A stretch of DNA of 11,555 nt from JAAFJT01 sp043744275 (GCA_043744275.1 JAYTUY010000284.1:1-11555), one strand, 5' to 3'. Counted from the stretch's first letter, positions 1 through 8,547 are shown. Notes: generated from the letters alone by a model not told the origin. Numbers and translations are program-made.

Positions 1-90
1 CCTTTTCAAGATGGAGTGTTTGAATGGGCTTTCCAAAAGTTCAGGGACGGCAGAAAGGATGTCTATTCTCATTATAAATTGACTAATTAA
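1..90 (+). CDS. C-terminal end of an unrecognised protein (partial, start outside window)
   Basis: Frame 1 of the plus strand is open from the first base to a TAA at 88-90, giving 29 residues that end in RDGRKDVYSHYKLTN. The residue mix (aromatic and charged, no low-complexity runs) looks like a real protein tail, and it is the natural convergent partner of the FKBP gene, whose TAG lies at 83-85, so the two ends overlap by 8 bases. I do not recognise the family. An open frame of 30 codons is not statistically rare, so this could be chance, and sequence upstream of the window would settle it. Confidence 0.45.
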   Translation, partial: PFQDGVFEWAFQKFRDGRKDVYSHYKLTN

Positions 91-739
91 TTTTAAGCAA
101 TTCTACTTCAAAAATAAGCGTCTCATAAGGTCCGATGTCACCACCTGCACCACGCTCGCCATAAGCCAATTGATAAGGAACAAATAGTTTCCATTTTGAA
201 CCAACTTTCATCATTTGAAGGGCTTCTTGCCAACCTTGAATCACGCCATTGCATGGAAAATCAATCGGTTGACCACGATTCACAGAGCTATCAAAAACTT
301 TTCCATCGAGCAAAGTACCATGATAATGTGTTGTCACTTTATCGGTAGCCTTTGGCATTGGACCCATTCCTTCTTTCATTATCTCATATTGCAAACCGCT
401 GGCTGTAGTTTTCACACCTGGGCGTTTACCATTTTCTGCAAGGAATTTTGCCCCTTTTTCAAGGGTCGCTGCATATTTTGATTTGTTTTGATTAGCCATA
501 AATTGGCTAAATAGCTGATTGGCTTGTTCAACTTTGATGGTTTCGGTGCCTGCAACAGCATCTTGAAAACCTTTAGCCATAGCGTTGGCATCAATGTTGA
601 GTTTTTCGCCGTTTTTGAAGTTTTGGGCAAACAGCACACCCAAGCTGTAACTGACTGAATCCATATTGTTTTTTAAATTTTGTGCAAACATCGCAACTGA
701 TAATGTAATAGCTGCAAAAGTCAAGAGAATTTTTTTCAT
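83..739 (-). CDS. Exported FKBP-type peptidyl-prolyl cis-trans isomerase (FklB/FkpA/Mip-like)
   Basis: This 218-residue protein is predicted to catalyse cis-trans isomerisation of Xaa-Pro bonds in the periplasm. Residues 1-19 form a Sec signal peptide (MKKILL followed by a hydrophobic run, likely cut after MFA). Residues about 25-105 match the helical FKBP N-terminal dimerisation domain (DSVSYSLGVLFAQNFK, then NAMAKGFQDAVAG). Residues about 112-216 are the FKBP fold. The ligand-pocket residues are present: Y139, F149-D150 (GKVFDSS), F161, V166-I167, W170, Y193 (LAYGERGAG) and F210. The FKBP12 His87 position appears to be Tyr205 (GPYETLIF), a site that varies in bacterial members. Length and domain order are normal for the Mip/FkpA group. 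There is no lipobox cysteine, so it is probably soluble in the periplasm. The start is preceded by an AT-rich leader with no Shine-Dalgarno, as usual in Bacteroidota, and a -7 element lies at 784-791. The family assignment is firm, but the exact orthologue is not. Confidence 0.95.
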   Translation of the reverse strand: MKKILLTFAAITLSVAMFAQNLKNNMDSVSYSLGVLFAQNFKNGEKLNIDANAMAKGFQDAVAGTETIKVEQANQLFSQFMANQNKSKYAATLEKGAKFLAENGKRPGVKTTASGLQYEIMKEGMGPMPKATDKVTTHYHGTLLDGKVFDSSVNRGQPIDFPCNGVIQGWQEALQMMKVGSKWKLFVPYQLAYGERGAGGDIGPYETLIFEVELLKIN

Positions 740-783
740 TTTGTAAAAAATTTTGATTTAAATATGTTCTAAAAAACGTGGTG

Positions 784-791
784 CAAAAGTA
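784..791 (-). promoter_or_regulatory. Putative -7 promoter element of the FKBP gene (TACTTTTG)
   Basis: Read on the minus strand this is TACTTTTGC, an exact match to the Bacteroidota sigma-ABfr -7 consensus TAnnTTTG. It would start transcription about 35-40 bases before the FKBP start codon. I see no clear TTTG -33 element at the usual 19-21-base spacing; the nearest TTTG on this strand (827-830) is too far away. The same nonamer occurs upstream of groES. Confidence 0.5.
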
Positions 792-866
792 AGTTTTTGT
801 ATTGAGACGAAGTGTTAAGAAAAAGTCAAAATATAATTTATTGAAAAAGTTGCTCTTTTTACTATA

Positions 867-880
867 AATACTGAGGGGGT
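867..880 (+). repeat. TACTGAGGGG motif copy 1 (intergenic)
   Basis: The perfect 10-mer is at 869-878, in the longer form AATACTGAGGGGGT. It lies in the 225-base gap between the FKBP gene and the giant gene, just beyond the hairpin at 889-926. It is antisense to both flanking genes. Confidence 0.9.
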
Positions 881-888
881 TAAAATCA

Positions 889-926
889 AAGGCTACTTTA
901 AAAGTTCTCACTTTTAAAATAGCCTT
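889..926 (-). terminator. Hairpin terminator of the giant T9SS-substrate gene
   Basis: Two 16-base arms (889-904 and 911-926) are complementary apart from one position that would be a G-U pair in RNA, around a 6-base loop. The hairpin lies 38 bases beyond the giant gene's stop codon. On the minus strand the stem is followed by TTTGATTTT, a weak interrupted U tract. The plus-strand exit is less U-rich, so termination is probably mainly for minus-strand transcription. Confidence 0.7.
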
Positions 927-964
927 CGACATTAAATTTTTATCATAATTAATAACAATTCCTA

Positions 965-3900
965 TTAATGATGTATTTGAAGATAACCACTGTAAATATC
1001 TCCTTTTTCCAAAATGACTTGATAGAAATATGTACCATCAGGAACTAAAAGATCATTCCAAGTGCCGCCCCAATTATTTTGATAATTGGCATCTTCATAA
1101 ATTTGATTACCCCAACGATTGTAAATAATAATACGGGTATTCGGGAAATTTTCTAAGCCTTCTATCGTGAAAAAATCGTTTTTACCATCTCCATTCGGTG
1201 TAAAACCGTTGTAAATGACCAATCCATCACATTTTGTTTTCACTTTAATCATCGCCATATCACAGCCATTGTCATTACAGATTTCATACATAAAATCATC
1301 TACATATTTTGAACCACATAAATCCTTATTAGGCGTATATTCTACATGCCATTGTCCATTCACGTCTTTGAGCACTGCAGTACCATATCGAGGCTCTGTT
1401 ACCAAAGTGATTTTGTTCAATTTACCATTAATCGTATCATTTTGAAGCACTTGAATGGTTACCATCGTGTTGATTTGAGTACTCGCCGTATCATCTACTG
1501 CAATCGGTAATAATGCTCCACCAACTGTTACATTCACAATAATGGTATCGCAAACGCCTAAGGTGTCACATATGACCCAACAAGCTTTTCCTTTTCCAAC
1601 TGATACTCCTTTTATAATAACACACGTATCGCCTAAAGTCTGATATTGGACGGCTGTTGCTGTCGAATCAGGGCAAATATTGCGAATCGGCATCTTGTGT
1701 GGCCTGTTTATTGTCAAACAAATTGTGTCTGATTTTCCAACATTCACAACCACTTTAATTGAGTCATTATGCGGTAAAACAGTCGTGTATAAATTAACCG
1801 TTTTGCACTCAGCCGAATCCGTACACACTGTAAAGCAGGCTGCATCAGTACCAATTCTGATACCTTTCATGACGATACAATTAGCGGCATTTAAAGAATA
1901 GGTGACATTTCGATTTGATGTTAAAAAGCAATTATTTAAAATTGTCTTGACTTTTCCTTTGAAATTCAATTGACTTAAACAATAAACTGCACTATCGCCT
2001 ATCAAAATGGTGTCAGAACGGTTAATTACTGAGGGGTCTGTAATGGTTGTGAAAATAATGGTCGTGACGCATTTACCGGTTGTATCACATAAAGTCCAAC
2101 AGCTTTTATCAGAGCCTAAAGTCAATCCTTTGATGACAATACAAGAGTCTTTGATAATTTCATAACCAATTGATGTATTCAAAGGGTTAGAGCAAGTATT
2201 GGTCAAAGTGAAAGTAGTGCCTACTAATCCATTCGTTTTCAAACAAATAGTATCATTTTTTCCTGTATTAATCGTCACTCGAACAGTATCATTTTTAGGC
2301 AATACAATTGGAATAACCGTTGTATAAAAATTAATGACACCACAAATACTGCTATCTGTACAGACTGTAAAACAGGCTGTATCAATGCCCTGAGTCAATC
2401 CTTTAATGGTTAAACAATTAGTAGAATCTATTGAAAAAGAAGCATTCCGATTGGTTGAAGCCAGACAATTATTAGTGATGCTAATAATTTTGCCAGGCAA
2501 ATTCATATTACTAAAGCAATATTTCAAGCTATCACCTGTCAAAACTGAGTCTTTTCTGCTAATTACTGAGGGGTTCACTTTTGTTGTAATAATAATAGTA
2601 TCGCATCTGTTTGTGGAATCACAAATTACCCAACAGCTTTTTGAAGTCCCTACGGTTACTCCTTTGATAATAATGCAAGTGCCATTTATTGTATATTCTA
2701 CTGATTTATTGGTTGTATCAGCGCATATATTTGTCACTGTAAAAGTAGTGCCTTGCAAACGTGTCGTTTTCAAACAGACTGTATCACTTTTCCCTATTTC
2801 AACAGTCACTTTGACAGTATCAACAATTGAAACTCTTACATCAGTAATAAATTTCACCTGCACGCAATAGCTGCTATCTGTACAAATAGTTAAACATGCC
2901 GTATCAACACCGACACTTAAACCCTTCATAATCAAGCAGTTAGAAGCATCAAAAGTATATGATACATGTCGATTTGAAGTGGTCGGGCAAGTATTGACGA
3001 TGTTGTTGATATTGCCTGGAATGTTTAAATTACTCAAGCAATATCTAATTGTTTCACCTACTAAAATGGTGTCGCGATGCACTGATACTGAGGGGGTGCT
3101 GTACCCACGCTTGACAATAATTTGAGAATCTCTCGTCATATTTCCACAAGCATCAGTCGCTATCCACTTACGTACAAATACGCTGTCATTGCCATTCATG
3201 CCTGTAAATGTAAGGCTTGGTGTGAGAGTGACACTGGTACAATTATCCGTAGCCGTGACATTGGCATTTGGAATATTATCCAATTGACTGATAATAATAT
3301 TGCTTGGTACACCGCTTAAAACAGGCGGCGTTTTATCCGTTACTTTAATAAAAATTCTAAATATACTCGTGTTGCCTAAGCTATCTCGACCTGTCCAAGT
3401 ATATGTTTTTAAAATTAAATAACCATCAACTGGGCAATTACCATTGACGACAGTTGAATCCAAAGTTAAGGTTGGCTTTGTATCTAAATTATCAGTGATT
3501 TTAACACTATTTAAAGTAAAATAAATAGGTTGATTGCAATTAAATGAAGTCAAGGTATCGCCACTTTTTTTACCAGTCAATAAAGTATCAACCGTTACAA
3601 AAGTAGGAGGAACAGTATCCGTTGGAGAAGCACTCCATAAAATTTTAACTTTAGCAGAATCCAAACAACCGCCTGTACCGCCATATTTAAGTGAAATATT
3701 AGCCACCGGTCTATTCGGTGCATATATCAAAACAGAATCCGTTCCTAAAACAACATTCTTATCAATATCTGTCCATTTATACGATTGAGCACCCAAGCCA
3801 GCTAATAAAATCGTATCGCCAGCAACCGCAGAAATGCTATTTGCATTGATAACGAAATCAGAAACCATCGTAATAGCTCCTCTACTGAGGGGTACGCTAT

Positions 3901-6900
3901 AATAATGCTCACCATTTGAAGTAGTGATAATCTCAGTTCTACAAACAGAAGCATTCGTAGCACACAACAAATCCTTTAAAGCCATCGTGGACAATGCCAT
4001 ATCTAAAGCACCTGCACAAGGCAAGGTGTCAGTAGTATTAACTCCAAAACTCAGTGTCGCTTCTTCATTTTGTAAAAGATTAGCAGGTTGATACCATGTC
4101 AAAATTTGTATGCCGCCGATATTGCGAACAGATGGCTCGCCTGGATTCCAAGTGGCAGGAGCAATCGCAGTAGATGTATTAGGTCTATAAGTGACACCCG
4201 ATGGCAATTTAACACTCACTTCATCCAAAGAATCACTTGGATTGACGGTTGTATTTCTAAATTTTACTTCAATATTAGAAACACCACCTGGTACAAATTT
4301 ATTATTAGTGCCTACATTCACATCATAGGATTTGGCTGTCGTGAGCGTTGCACCTTGAATTTCGATGGGTAAAGATTCACCTGCTTCAAAATTGGAAGGC
4401 GTACTACAAACCGTTTTTCCTACAAAAGTGAAATAACTTAAAGAGCCGCTTTTGAAATCACAATCAGTCGTGAATTTAAATTTAATTTTAAATTCATTTG
4501 AATCATTCGGACTTGACGGATTAAAACCTTTCAATCCTTTTTGATGTAAAAACGCATTTAAAAATTGGAAATTTTTAAATTCATAGTTTTGACCGCGTTG
4601 ATTCGCTCCTACATATGAAGGTGCGCCAGTAACAGGCTGATACGCTGCACCCGAAGGATAGGCAACTTCAATGCTGCTTAAAACGAGAGTAGAACCTTGT
4701 AATGGGATGGTCAAACGGGTTTTGATGTCATAAGCTGTACCCAAATCTGTATTTCTAAGCAATACTTCCAAAGTCGTTGTATCACAAATCCCTGGTTTGA
4801 TAGCAATATTTTGATTGATAAAATTAGCATCAATAAACGGATTCTCAGTTCTCACTTGAGCATAAATAACCGAGTCGGCACAAGGCGCATATTGAGTAGG
4901 CGTCCAAGCTGGATCAGAAGGCAGATTGCATAACCAGCCAGTGCGTAAATCCACATTCGTTGTTCCGCATTCCCTCACGACAGCTGTTACCCTTACCACA
5001 TTACACACATCATCAATGGTTTTGGCTGGTGAAACTTCTGAAACACCATTAATATAGGCAAATGCTTTAGTAGAATCCGTTGGATAATACCGCACTTGGT
5101 GATTGATTGGACTTAAATTATTGGTAATATCTTGAATGGCAATGACTTTAAAATTGATAGTCGGCGATGTCGGGACTATCGAAATCCATGTATTGGAAGC
5201 ACTGCCCTTATCGCTTTTATTACACAATTTAACCGTCCAATCGGCTGTATCATTGACAATAGTGATACTTGGATTGGTGATTGGTGTAAATTCTAATTGA
5301 GCTGGATAAGTATAAACCACTTTTTGATTGTCATATCGAGCCGTATCTTTCAAGTAAGGTGAGCAACTGCCATCACCAATATCTCTCGCATAATAGCGAT
5401 CGCGATAATAAATGGTCGGTTTAATAATATAGGTGTTATCGCCATTGGAACTACTTGTTACGGTAGCGCAATTTGGAACGGCTTTTATTCTGAAATTAAA
5501 AGCATAAGAAGTCAAACGATTCAAGGAAGGCACAGCTAATAAAGTGTCGAAACTGGCTTTGTATCTGCCTGTACTATCCAAATTAGCCAATGGGAAAAAA
5601 CTGTTGCCATAAATAGGATGATCTGCTATCGAAATTTCAACTGTTGCTGCAAAAGCTTTGACAAAAGCAGGGTCATATTCAAGTGCAATGGAGTCAACGC
5701 CTACTGCTTGACGGTATTCTTCTCCAAAATATTTATAGTAATCATTGTTAAACATAGTGATTTTATATTCCAAATTCGCCTCACTACAGCCAATCGGAAA
5801 ATTAGAACTACTCGGATAAGAGAACAAAGCTTGTGATTTACCGACTCTGAAAAAAGAACCAAAATTATCGCAAGCATATAAAGAATCATTTTCGACATAA
5901 TAACCATAAGCCCTAAAATTAGGCACTTTTTCAAATGTATATTTATAAGGACCTTCAGGATTGACGGCAAATTCACCTACTAAGCTCACCGAGTCGCCCA
6001 TACTGAGGGGGGCAATGCCGAGGCTTGCCAAACAAGGTTGTAAGTCGAAATACAGAGATTTTGTTGTATCAGTTCTAACAGCACGCATTTTTGAACTATC
6101 AATCAGACAACTATAAGTATTTCCTCCATGAGTAATAATGGCTTTACCTCTTGAAAAAGTAAAAATATCATTCAAACGATTTGAATCATTTTTTGAAATA
6201 TTATCATAAGAAATAAGAACACCTATGCTATCTAAAATAGGCGTTGTACCGACCACATTCACAACTGTCATGCGAATTGAATCGCAAGACAAAGCCACGT
6301 CTGTATGCACTTCACTGGCTGTCAATTTAGTCGAATATGAGTCGTCCAAATAGCCAAAAGTCGTCCTTTCTGCTTTAAAACTAACCGTTTTTAAGCCTTT
6401 TGAACAATCATAAATAGGATTCGGTACGCAGGGTGGCGAGGCATAGTGAATACGCGGACCGCTAATTGTATCGCAATACCAAGTGTGGCGACAATCGCAT
6501 GGAGGGCAATAAAAAGCCGTTTCTATGGGGAAGGCTGTGGAGCCTGGTTTAGCTGTACAATCCGCAGAAAAACCAAATGTTGAAAAATATTCACCATTCA
6601 GATATTGCGCTTTAGTCGCATCAAATGCCATATAAACTGTATCATTGGAAACATTAAAATTCACCAATGGCATATTGTCTTGAAACCAACTCATTTTCAT
6701 AGAATCTTTCACAGCTGAAACGCCAGCAGGCATTTTTATAGCCACCAAAAGAAGCTCTTGACCATTACAATTGCGTTCAAAATTGAAAACATTGCGCACT
6801 TGATGGTGCATAATTTTAAAAGGTACGCCATCCGTTTTGGCATCAGGGTCAACGCAATTTTCAATATAATCGCTTGAATTGATGGGATTGAAAAAACGAG

Positions 6901-8380
6901 GTTGAAGATAAGTTGTCCGACTTTGACAAAGGTCAGTATAATCCAAACGAGCATTAAATCCTGCATCAAAATCATTGGTGCAAAAATCGGCTCTGTTGAC
7001 TAATGAAACACTGCACTCTACTTCGTATTGAACAGATACTTCAAATTTACTGCCGACAGCCAAATCGTCATAAAAACCATCGCCGTCAATATCACTCAAA
7101 CCCCCTGGTCCATCTGGATCGGTGGTGAAAAGAGGATTGTCTTTAAGGTCAATAATTGGATTTGTACCGATTGGAATGTTGACACCGCCAATTTTTATTG
7201 AAATAATATTATAACCTGCATATTTTAATTTTAAAGAATCGCTCAAACCGATACCTGCCGACACATCAAACATGCTGGCTGTACCCGCATCTACTTCAAC
7301 ACCTGTATTGGTAAAGGTGACCGATTGGTTGCCATCTTTACAGTACCCCCCCTCAGTATTTGGGAGAGAACCACTGCTTTGGAATGACACATTAACAGAG
7401 CCTTGCCCTAATTTTACAATATCTTGCCTTGAAATAGTATTGCAATAACGTCCTTGACAACCCCACGACATAGCATGAGTACTAATTCGAGATTTATCGC
7501 AATTCGCTACACATATTTCTTCTATAATTGTAACAGTTTCATCTGTCTCAAATAATTTATCACCATCAGAAGGTCCAGCACCGATTGTATTGAATTGAAA
7601 AATAGAATCAGGTATAATCATGGCAATTAGAGTATCACCATCTGCATTAAATGTCGGGTTTTTAGTATAAGAAATGATGTGACCGTTGACCGTTATATTT
7701 TTAACCGAAACCCCAGGTCCTTGCGAATTAGTGTAAACAAAACCTTTGATATAACCATCAAGACCGCCATAGTTAATTAAAGTTGTTCTTTGATAACATT
7801 GTCCAACTCTTGCTCCACTTGGCGCATTATTGCTGACAAACATGGTAAACGACGGTACTTTGAGCGCATCTCTATATTCTGTAGATAAATCACTTTCCTT
7901 CACACCTAAAGACGCCCCTAAATCATATACAAAATCCCACTTGTCAACAACTGATAATGTATCATTTATGGTCAAAGAATCTGTATAACTACAATTGACT
8001 TTTACGACATATTGAATATCAACAGAAGAGGTTGAAATAGGTGCCAAATCTGGCAATTGAAAAAGCGGGCGATTTGGATTGCTAAAATCTATCAAATTGA
8101 CCCCTACTGACGAGCCTGCCACTTCCATGCGAACAAGCTCAACACCTTTGAAAAGGTTGAGCCGAGCTTGAATGTTTTGACGCGTGGAAGAGGATAACCC
8201 CTCAGTACTGACAGTCACTGTAACAGTGGCTTCGTCGCCACAGACAACCAAATTGCGAGGAGCTGATGCAGCGTCCTTGAAGTTGACCTTGAGATTATTT
8301 TGTCCTGAAAGCATAAACGGCAAGACGCCCATCATAAAACTCAATGCTGACAAACAATAATATTTGTAAAAATACCTCAT
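965..8380 (-). CDS. Giant exported multidomain protein with T9SS type B C-terminal (CHU_C/gliding motility-associated) domain
   Basis: This 2471-residue protein is probably exported by Sec and then the type IX system to the cell surface or medium. Residues 1-26 are a signal peptide (hydrophobic SALSFMMGVLPFMLSG, then QNN). Residues about 27-1585 are beta-rich, cysteine-bearing, DUF11-like segments (for example around 1190-1300 and 1370-1500), with a calcium-loop-like DIDGDGFYDD near 425-440. Residues about 1587-1683 and 1684-1758 are two HYR/Ig-like domains (TPPVLSGVP, TDNC, TDACGN). Residues 1762-2288 are three tandem A-B module pairs. About 2290-2385 is a cadherin-like domain (IAVDDTAST, LQNDT). 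Residues 2387-2471 are the type B sorting domain (FTPNGDGKNDFF, IIIYNRWGNQIYE, PDGTYFYQV). No enzyme domain is visible. Adhesin or surface-filament roles are typical guesses for such proteins, but the ligand is unknown. The gene contains seven perfect TACTGAGGGG motifs. The start gives a good signal peptide and lacks a Shine-Dalgarno sequence. Confidence 0.93.
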   Translation of the reverse strand: MRYFYKYYCLSALSFMMGVLPFMLSGQNNLKVNFKDAASAPRNLVVCGDEATVTVTVSTEGLSSSTRQNIQARLNLFKGVELVRMEVAGSSVGVNLIDFSNPNRPLFQLPDLAPISTSSVDIQYVVKVNCSYTDSLTINDTLSVVDKWDFVYDLGASLGVKESDLSTEYRDALKVPSFTMFVSNNAPSGARVGQCYQRTTLINYGGLDGYIKGFVYTNSQGPGVSVKNITVNGHIISYTKNPTFNADGDTLIAMIIPDSIFQFNTIGAGPSDGDKLFETDETVTIIEEICVANCDKSRISTHAMSWGCQGRYCNTISRQDIVKLGQGSVNVSFQSSGSLPNTEGGYCKDGNQSVTFTNTGVEVDAGTASMFDVSAGIGLSDSLKLKYAGYNIISIKIGGVNIPIGTNPIIDLKDNPLFTTDPDGPGGLSDIDGDGFYDDLAVGSKFEVSVQYEVECSVSLVNRADFCTNDFDAGFNARLDYTDLCQSRTTYLQPRFFNPINSSDYIENCVDPDAKTDGVPFKIMHHQVRNVFNFERNCNGQELLLVAIKMPAGVSAVKDSMKMSWFQDNMPLVNFNVSNDTVYMAFDATKAQYLNGEYFSTFGFSADCTAKPGSTAFPIETAFYCPPCDCRHTWYCDTISGPRIHYASPPCVPNPIYDCSKGLKTVSFKAERTTFGYLDDSYSTKLTASEVHTDVALSCDSIRMTVVNVVGTTPILDSIGVLISYDNISKNDSNRLNDIFTFSRGKAIITHGGNTYSCLIDSSKMRAVRTDTTKSLYFDLQPCLASLGIAPLSMGDSVSLVGEFAVNPEGPYKYTFEKVPNFRAYGYYVENDSLYACDNFGSFFRVGKSQALFSYPSSSNFPIGCSEANLEYKITMFNNDYYKYFGEEYRQAVGVDSIALEYDPAFVKAFAATVEISIADHPIYGNSFFPLANLDSTGRYKASFDTLLAVPSLNRLTSYAFNFRIKAVPNCATVTSSSNGDNTYIIKPTIYYRDRYYARDIGDGSCSPYLKDTARYDNQKVVYTYPAQLEFTPITNPSITIVNDTADWTVKLCNKSDKGSASNTWISIVPTSPTINFKVIAIQDITNNLSPINHQVRYYPTDSTKAFAYINGVSEVSPAKTIDDVCNVVRVTAVVRECGTTNVDLRTGWLCNLPSDPAWTPTQYAPCADSVIYAQVRTENPFIDANFINQNIAIKPGICDTTTLEVLLRNTDLGTAYDIKTRLTIPLQGSTLVLSSIEVAYPSGAAYQPVTGAPSYVGANQRGQNYEFKNFQFLNAFLHQKGLKGFNPSSPNDSNEFKIKFKFTTDCDFKSGSLSYFTFVGKTVCSTPSNFEAGESLPIEIQGATLTTAKSYDVNVGTNNKFVPGGVSNIEVKFRNTTVNPSDSLDEVSVKLPSGVTYRPNTSTAIAPATWNPGEPSVRNIGGIQILTWYQPANLLQNEEATLSFGVNTTDTLPCAGALDMALSTMALKDLLCATNASVCRTEIITTSNGEHYYSVPLSRGAITMVSDFVINANSISAVAGDTILLAGLGAQSYKWTDIDKNVVLGTDSVLIYAPNRPVANISLKYGGTGGCLDSAKVKILWSASPTDTVPPTFVTVDTLLTGKKSGDTLTSFNCNQPIYFTLNSVKITDNLDTKPTLTLDSTVVNGNCPVDGYLILKTYTWTGRDSLGNTSIFRIFIKVTDKTPPVLSGVPSNIIISQLDNIPNANVTATDNCTSVTLTPSLTFTGMNGNDSVFVRKWIATDACGNMTRDSQIIVKRGYSTPSVSVHRDTILVGETIRYCLSNLNIPGNINNIVNTCPTTSNRHVSYTFDASNCLIMKGLSVGVDTACLTICTDSSYCVQVKFITDVRVSIVDTVKVTVEIGKSDTVCLKTTRLQGTTFTVTNICADTTNKSVEYTINGTCIIIKGVTVGTSKSCWVICDSTNRCDTIIITTKVNPSVISRKDSVLTGDSLKYCFSNMNLPGKIISITNNCLASTNRNASFSIDSTNCLTIKGLTQGIDTACFTVCTDSSICGVINFYTTVIPIVLPKNDTVRVTINTGKNDTICLKTNGLVGTTFTLTNTCSNPLNTSIGYEIIKDSCIVIKGLTLGSDKSCWTLCDTTGKCVTTIIFTTITDPSVINRSDTILIGDSAVYCLSQLNFKGKVKTILNNCFLTSNRNVTYSLNAANCIVMKGIRIGTDAACFTVCTDSAECKTVNLYTTVLPHNDSIKVVVNVGKSDTICLTINRPHKMPIRNICPDSTATAVQYQTLGDTCVIIKGVSVGKGKACWVICDTLGVCDTIIVNVTVGGALLPIAVDDTASTQINTMVTIQVLQNDTINGKLNKITLVTEPRYGTAVLKDVNGQWHVEYTPNKDLCGSKYVDDFMYEICNDNGCDMAMIKVKTKCDGLVIYNGFTPNGDGKNDFFTIEGLENFPNTRIIIYNRWGNQIYEDANYQNNWGGTWNDLLVPDGTYFYQVILEKGDIYSGYLQIHH
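2027..2036 (+). repeat. TACTGAGGGG motif copy 2 (in giant gene, module A3)
   Basis: This is a perfect 10-mer. Read on the coding strand it is CCCCTCAGTA in the register CCC-TCA-GTA and gives Pro-Ser-Val of DPSVIN (from residue 2115). It sits at the first residues of the third A module. Confidence 0.9.
2564..2573 (+). repeat. TACTGAGGGG motif copy 3 (in giant gene, module A2)
   Basis: This is a perfect 10-mer in the same coding register as copy 2, giving Pro-Ser-Val of NPSVIS (from residue 1936), the start of the second A module. Confidence 0.9.
3086..3096 (+). repeat. TACTGAGGGG motif copy 4 (in giant gene, module A1)
   Basis: This is a perfect 10-mer plus a fifth G, preceded by GA and followed by T. 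It encodes Pro-Ser-Val of TPSVSV (from residue 1762) at the start of the first A module. Confidence 0.9.
3883..3892 (+). repeat. TACTGAGGGG motif copy 5 (in giant gene, outside modules)
   Basis: This is a perfect 10-mer. The coding register is shifted relative to copies 2-4: CCC-CTC-AGT gives Pro-Leu-Ser of VPLSRG. It lies outside the A-B modules and is not homologous to them. Confidence 0.9.
6001..6012 (+). repeat. TACTGAGGGG motif copy 6 (in giant gene)
   Basis: This is a perfect 10-mer with a G run of six. It encodes Pro-Leu-Ser of APLSMG, the same register as copy 5, in an unrelated part of the protein. Confidence 0.9.
7346..7358 (-). repeat. TACTGAGGGG motif copy 7 (in giant gene, coding-strand orientation)
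   Basis: This is a perfect 10-mer on the minus strand (7349-7358) extended to a run of seven G. Here the motif itself is the coding strand: ACT-GAG-GGG gives Thr-Glu-Gly of NTEGGYC, a third reading of the same DNA word. Confidence 0.9.
8198..8207 (-). repeat. TACTGAGGGG motif copy 8 (in giant gene, near its 5' end)
   Basis: This is a perfect 10-mer on the coding strand. ACT-GAG-GGG gives Thr-Glu-Gly of STEGLSS, shortly after the signal peptide region (residues about 58-61). Confidence 0.9.
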
Positions 8381-8501
8381 GGGATTGTTGGTTTGAAATA
8401 ATGGTTATGAGTAAATGAATTTATATAGTCATAAATTATAGCAGCTTCACGTGCGAAATCAACTTGGAAATAATCCAATTCCATGCCATTTTAAGGGTAG
8501 A

Positions 8502-8511
8502 TACTGAGGGG
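8502..8511 (+). repeat. TACTGAGGGG motif copy 9 (intergenic)
   Basis: This is a perfect 10-mer, preceded by GA and followed by ATG. It lies about 120 bases upstream of the giant gene's start codon, antisense to that gene. Confidence 0.9.
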
Positions 8512-8547
8512 ATGTAATTTTAATATGTATTTTTATCAACATTGTTC

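Larger units (their letters stand above)
1517..3097 (-). repeat. Three tandem A-B module pairs inside the giant protein (residues 1762-2288)
   Basis: Two module types alternate three times. Module A starts at residues 1762, 1936 and 2115 and has the pattern PSV, RxD(S/T), G(D/E), YC(L/F)S, TSNR or ASTNR, NC(L/I)xxKG, (T/A)(A)CxT(I/V)CTDS. Module B starts near 1855, 2028 and 2206 and has the pattern (V/I)xVxxGKxDT(V/I)CL, TC or SC(V/I)IIKG, CW(V/T)(I/L)CD, C(D/V)T. The period is 174-179 residues (about 530 bases). The copies have diverged clearly at the DNA level, so this is an old duplication. The paired cysteines per module suggest disulfide-stabilised beta domains, an inference from the cysteine spacing. 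Confidence 0.85.

Noticed and set aside
591..932. Minus-strand 113-codon frame upstream of the FKBP gene
   Set aside because: It overlaps the FKBP signal-peptide region in another frame and runs through the terminator-like hairpin, the motif and the promoter element, so it is not a plausible gene.
2406..2870. Plus-strand 154-codon open frame antisense to the A-B modules
   Set aside because: It lies wholly opposite the giant gene's module region and has a hydrophobic repetitive composition, as expected of a shadow frame of repeated coding DNA.
8101..8110. CCCCTACTGA as a further copy of the 10-mer
   Set aside because: It combines fragments of the motif in the wrong order and matches neither strand of TACTGAGGGG.
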